64,000 bases of DNA from Aquatica leii (lineage: Eukaryota > Arthropoda > Insecta > Coleoptera > Lampyridae). Shown here one piece after another: positions 60,481-64,000 of the stretch. The first letter of the stretch is position 1. Every line of letters begins with the position of its first letter. The DNA is taken from assembly GCA_035610365.1 (NCBI GenBank), contig CM069435.1, forward strand, positions 68,817,389 through 68,881,388, in the 5' to 3' direction. A program made the position numbers and the translations under genes. Below the pieces are notes generated by a model, which was not told the DNA's origin, ran no database searches, and saw only the letters and a program-made list of their open reading frames with translations.

Positions 60481-60833
60481 TAGTTTTTTATTATGTTTGT
60501 TTCATATGAATTTTTTCTATTTATTTTGTCTCTTAAACCCTTTATAATATCTCTAATCTTTATAATATCCTTTAGATTTTCATTTTTATCGTCCTTTTTC
60601 TTTCCTTGTGTCGTTTTCGTTTTCTGTCCTGTGTTGTTCTGTGTTAGTTTTTCAGTACTTTTTGTTTTTTTTAATTTTAGTAATCTTCTGTTATTTGTTT
60701 CTTAAATCTTCATCGTTTTCATTATTTTCTGGGGAGTTTTGGCTTAGTGTTCTGCCTTTTTTTATATGTTTGTGAATCTCACATTGCATCTTGTTCTCTT
60801 CCTCTTCTTTCTCTTTATCTTTTTTTATGTCAT

Positions 60834-61034
60834 TTAATGACCTTTTTCTCTAAGTACTTTTTTGGGTTGTCTAAGTTCTTTCCGCTGTTCCCAAATTTTT
60901 CTTGCAAAGTCTTCTTTTATGGAAACCTCTGTTCCTATTAGTTTCTGTGTTGCTCTAAGAATTTCTAATTTCTTATTCCATTTTCTTAATTTCACCATTA
61001 ATGCTCTTCTTTCATTTTCTTGTTCTTTTTCCAA
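60834..61034 (-). pseudogene. ORF1-like fragment of the RTE-like element
   Basis: A 66-codon minus frame is highly charged (MEKEQENERRALMVKLRKWN, then KLEILRATQKLIGTEVSIKE) with KIWEQRKELRQ near the end. This arrangement resembles the coiled-coil plus RRM-like ORF1 products of insect non-LTR elements. It lies upstream of the endonuclease on the same strand. Confidence 0.5.
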
Positions 61035-61280
61035 TTCTTCTGATATCTACTACCTTTTCTTTTATCTTTATTGTTACTTTAATATTTCTTAGTATTGCTT
61101 TTGTTTTTTTCAGCATTAAGTCCCTTTTTTCTTTAGTTTCCTTTGTGCATTACTTTTTTTTTAATTTCTATTTTTAACACTCTTCTATCTTGATTTATAA
61201 TTTTTTGTTTGAGTGATTGCTTTTCCTTATTCAATTGTTAATTTTCCATTTTAATTTTAAATGGTTTGTTCTAAAAAACA

Positions 61281-62879
61281 TCCATTTTTTTCCATTTTTT
61301 CATCCCTCTTTTTTATTTTATTTAGTTTCGTATTTATGGTTTCTAGAATTTCCATTATATTTAAAAACTTAATGCAACACGATAAGAAAACCAACGCAGA
61401 TGGTCTCCTCGAAGATCGTCGTTCTTTTTTTGTCGCTGTAAAATTATACAGAAAGTTAATAATGTATTTTTTTTACTGTTTATGATTTTATATTATGTAT
61501 GTATAGTCTTACCGTGAGTTAATTTTAATTAGTTTCTGTAATAGTAGAGTGTTCTAGGAATGTCAGAATTTAATGTCTATAAAACGCTCTTGATGATCGG
61601 CTTCCGGTAAAATCATCGGCAGTCTTGTGGCTACCTACACTCAAAAGTTAGCGACTATCAAACGCAACTATCCTAACGCAATTGCATCACCCGTTTGCCA
61701 ATTAAAAACACACGCGTGCACTTAAAATGTCAAAATTACTTAAAGTTATAAAAAAAATTTAGCTGTGCGGTACCTAGCACACACACAATTTACCGTAATA
61801 ACCTGCCATTGTTAATTTATAATATGAGCAACAAAATCAATAATTAAACACTTAATTCAGACAGAATTTAAGTCACGTCCGTCTGTTGGATTGTTTGATT
61901 TGAAATACAAAATACAAATTACACTTTCTATAATTTAATAGTTTATAGTCAGAAGAAAACTTTGTTTTGGAAAATCTATTTATTAGACATATATTTCAAA
62001 AATCTAACAACTACTTGCTACAAGCTTGTAGGTTTTACGAACTGTGCTTGGCCAACTCACACTAGTCGGAGGTAAAGGAGATTTAAGTAAATAGAGTTTA
62101 AAGGACGCCAGATTTTACGTAAAACTTTTGTTTTGATCAAGACAGAAGGTCTAAGCTTGTAACAAAATCAGGTTCGTAATCCTCAAAAGACCAAAAAAAG
62201 AAAAATAAATATGTACAATTTTAATTTAATATTGTCGATTACTAACAACGAGCAGAAGAACTTTATCGTAAATTATTCGATTAATAAACGCCGGAAATAC
62301 CGGCAACATACAATTCCTAGGTTTACACATAGGGTGTTCATAGCGAAGAAAATTAAATTGATAATGGACAAACACCTATGATTCACAGAATGACAACGCA
62401 AATGTAATTAAATAAAACTTACCCACAATTTAGTACTTGCCCGAAGAAAACGTTTTCCACGTTGAGTCGAGCTGGAATATTAGTGAACAAGCAAATCATG
62501 TCAGCACAATGACTCACAAAAACAAAAATGTACAAAACTATTAATTAATGCTAAAAGAAATTAGATTTAAAAACCAGTTATTGAATGCTGTTGCACCTAT
62601 TAAATTAATTGATATTGCAGTCAATTGGCTCATAAGGAACCGTACATCGGAGAAATAAAGTAAAACGAAACTCGTTAAAGGGCGTCAAAAGTAGAAATCT
62701 AACTTTAGTGTAATGAATATACAGAGTATTACATTTTGAAATTTATGCCCGTAACATATTAAAAAATAGTGCAAAATTAAGTTTATAGAAGTTATAGATT
62801 TTATTAAAAAAAAGTATGAAATAATTTCAACATTTATATGTACATTTGTACTATTTTGAGCAATCCAAATAAGTGAAAA
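61281..62879. other. AT-rich DNA without supported genes
   Basis: 61560-61720 is somewhat less AT-rich. No domain, terminal repeat or RNA gene is recognised. Confidence 0.45.
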
Positions 62880-63131
62880 ATTTTTGTACAGTTTTGACAA
62901 ACTTTCACAAACGTATTTATTACGTATTACACACACTTTCTTTATTTTGTTTTCTTTAAATTTTAAAATTTGGCATTTGTGTTGATTTTGTGAACTCAAT
63001 TGGTCGTTGCTTTTGTCGCAGGATTTCAGAGTTTTTTTGTTGTACTTTTTGCGGAGTTCTAAAGCAAATTTCAAAATAAAGTCTGCCTTTGGTACATTTT
63101 TACCAGTTACAACTTTATAAATGATCCACAC
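62880..63131 (-). pseudogene. piggyBac-derived transposase C-terminal fragment
   Basis: The minus frame from 63131 starts MWIIYKVVTGKNVPKADFIL (first codon is GTG, so this is not a true start) and continues FALELRKKYNKKTLK. The block after it, CQILKFKENKIKKVCVIRNK followed by YVCES, lines up with the cysteine-rich C-terminal zinc-binding motif of piggyBac-type proteins, in which several Cys positions are replaced here. The W-x-LYRxVTGKxxSRxxFIxxLxEELR pattern is typical of the region just before that motif. The open frame runs on to 62685 without further similarity. A stop lies just upstream of the fragment. Third piggyBac relic in the window. Confidence 0.65.
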
Positions 63132-63240
63132 TTGAATTCATTATAATATAGGTAGCATTTTCTGTTTTTTTTGTTCCGTTAATTATTACTACGTTACAGT
63201 TAAATGCATGTTATGATAGTTATTTTCTTTATAAACTAAT

Positions 63241-63566
63241 TATTATTTATTTTATATTATTGTTTTTTTATAATTTATTTTTTTAAATTATTTGTTTTTA
63301 TTTATTTTTTATTTTTTTTTTGTTTTACCAGCATCGACGACTATGGTCATTAGCTGGTGGATTTTTTATATTTTATTAAATAAGTTAGTCTCCTGTAAGT
63401 AGTCAAAAATTTTTTCTTGATTTTCTGGCTTATTATTTAGGACGCTTGCTAGTTCTTTGTCTAAATTAATTTTTTCTCTGACTTTGTTATATTTGCCGCA
63501 TTCTATTAGTATGTGCCTTACAGTTAACTTCACTTTGCATAGATCACACAACGGTGATTTTGCTTA
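63241..63566 (-). mobile_element. 5'-truncated LINE tail
   Basis: The minus frame from about 63566 reads SPLCDLCKVKLTVRHILIEC, the C-terminal zinc-knuckle block found after RNase H in Jockey/I/R1-group elements, then KYNKVREKINLD and LFNKI before a stop at 63366. A short 3' UTR follows with CTAATGACCATAGTCGTCGA, like the AATGACC...GTCGATGC motif common before LINE tails. An A-rich tail follows (T-rich on plus, 63241-63325). It is a typical dead-on-arrival insertion of about 330 bp. Confidence 0.8.
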
Positions 63567-63570
63567 CATT

Positions 63571-64000
63571 TTTGTTTAAATTTATTTTCATAGACAGCAT
63601 AACATTTATTTACAATAATTTTATTTAATTTATTTATAAAAAGTATTTAAAGTTAAAATTTGATTTTTTTTTGTAATTAAAAAACTTGGCAATGAAATGA
63701 TATCAAAACATGTCGCTTGTAAGATTATATAAAAGAAAAATAATTTAAAAATTTGGAACTGTAGTAATTGTACATAAACTTTTGTAAATTACTAAAATAA
63801 AAATCATTTTAATTTAAAGACTATTTATTAAAACTATTTGTATACATATATTGGTATGTAGACATAATTGTCTAACGCAACAGAATATTGCGTTATTTAC
63901 GTAATTTGTTTGTTAGGTAGGTTCAAAGAAGTAAATTAGTATCTAGCACCCTACAATATGTTCAATTTTATTGTAATTTCAATTGTTTTAGAAATAGCTT
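63571..64000. other. AT-rich end of window
   Basis: No supported feature. Confidence 0.5.

Larger units (their letters stand above)
57480..61280 (-). mobile_element. RTE-like non-LTR retrotransposon, decayed
   Basis: On the minus strand an ORF1-like segment (61034-60834), an endonuclease (about 60480-59778, interrupted) and a reverse transcriptase (about 59100-57540) lie in the expected order. Purine-rich coding on the minus strand explains the T/C-rich plus strand. A separate repeat (59572-59766) is inserted within the endonuclease/linker region. The 3' end lies near 57480. The exact 5' end and any target duplication were not found. Confidence 0.8.

Noticed and set aside
58698..61485. Several plus-strand hydrophobic open frames rich in Phe, Leu, Ser and Cys
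   Set aside because: They are the complement of purine-rich, Lys/Glu-rich coding of the minus-strand RTE-like element.

Overview
This window looks like intergenic or heterochromatic DNA from an arthropod nuclear genome, most likely an insect and possibly a beetle (the group is inferred only from the mix of transposon families). The DNA is very AT-rich, codon-poor and without operons. Almost every recognisable coding stretch is a decayed transposable element. I found no intact cellular gene, no rRNA and no convincing tRNA gene.

Layout. 0-13 kb: AT-rich DNA with two foldback elements (1.4 and 9.0 kb), a third inverted-repeat fragment (2.3-2.6 kb) and a tandem pair of about 440-bp interspersed repeats (12.2-13.0 kb). 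13.6-17.0 kb: a complete but frameshifted piggyBac element with TTAA target duplication. 17.3-18.8 kb: a dead minus-strand gene of a repetitive insect protein family. 18.8-19.8 and 32.7-34.0 kb: two inverted copies of a CCCAGTAAACAC-ended element. 24.9-30.6 kb: a dead Ty1/copia pol that acted as landing site for a hAT element (perfect 8-bp duplication) and a second piggyBac-like element split in at a TTAA. That piggyBac element itself hosts a 0.7-kb block with two hammerhead ribozymes. 36.0-38.8 kb: a minus-strand non-LTR retrotransposon cut off by a foldback hairpin. 43.1 kb: a mariner-type transposase tail. 47.5-49.0 kb: a minus-strand Ty3/gypsy remnant. 49.5-51.3 kb: a five-monomer tandem array with a hammerhead ribozyme in every monomer. 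52.5-54.0 kb: a plus-strand gypsy remnant. 57.5-61.3 kb: a minus-strand RTE-like element. 62.9 and 63.2-63.6 kb: a piggyBac C-terminal fragment and a 5'-truncated LINE tail.

The most interesting system is a set of small insertion elements built around type I hammerhead self-cleaving ribozymes. Two canonical families are present: about 343-nt monomers at 49.5-51.3 kb and a complex inverted block at 27.3-28.0 kb. Two more foldback elements (1.4 and 9.0 kb) carry the same core order with one extra nucleotide. Three of these insertions have flanking repeats that read as target duplications of about 12-14 bp, and both canonical families end in a strand inversion. This matches what is known of Penelope-like element ends and animal retrozymes. 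Circular RNA products and mobilisation are predictions, not observations.
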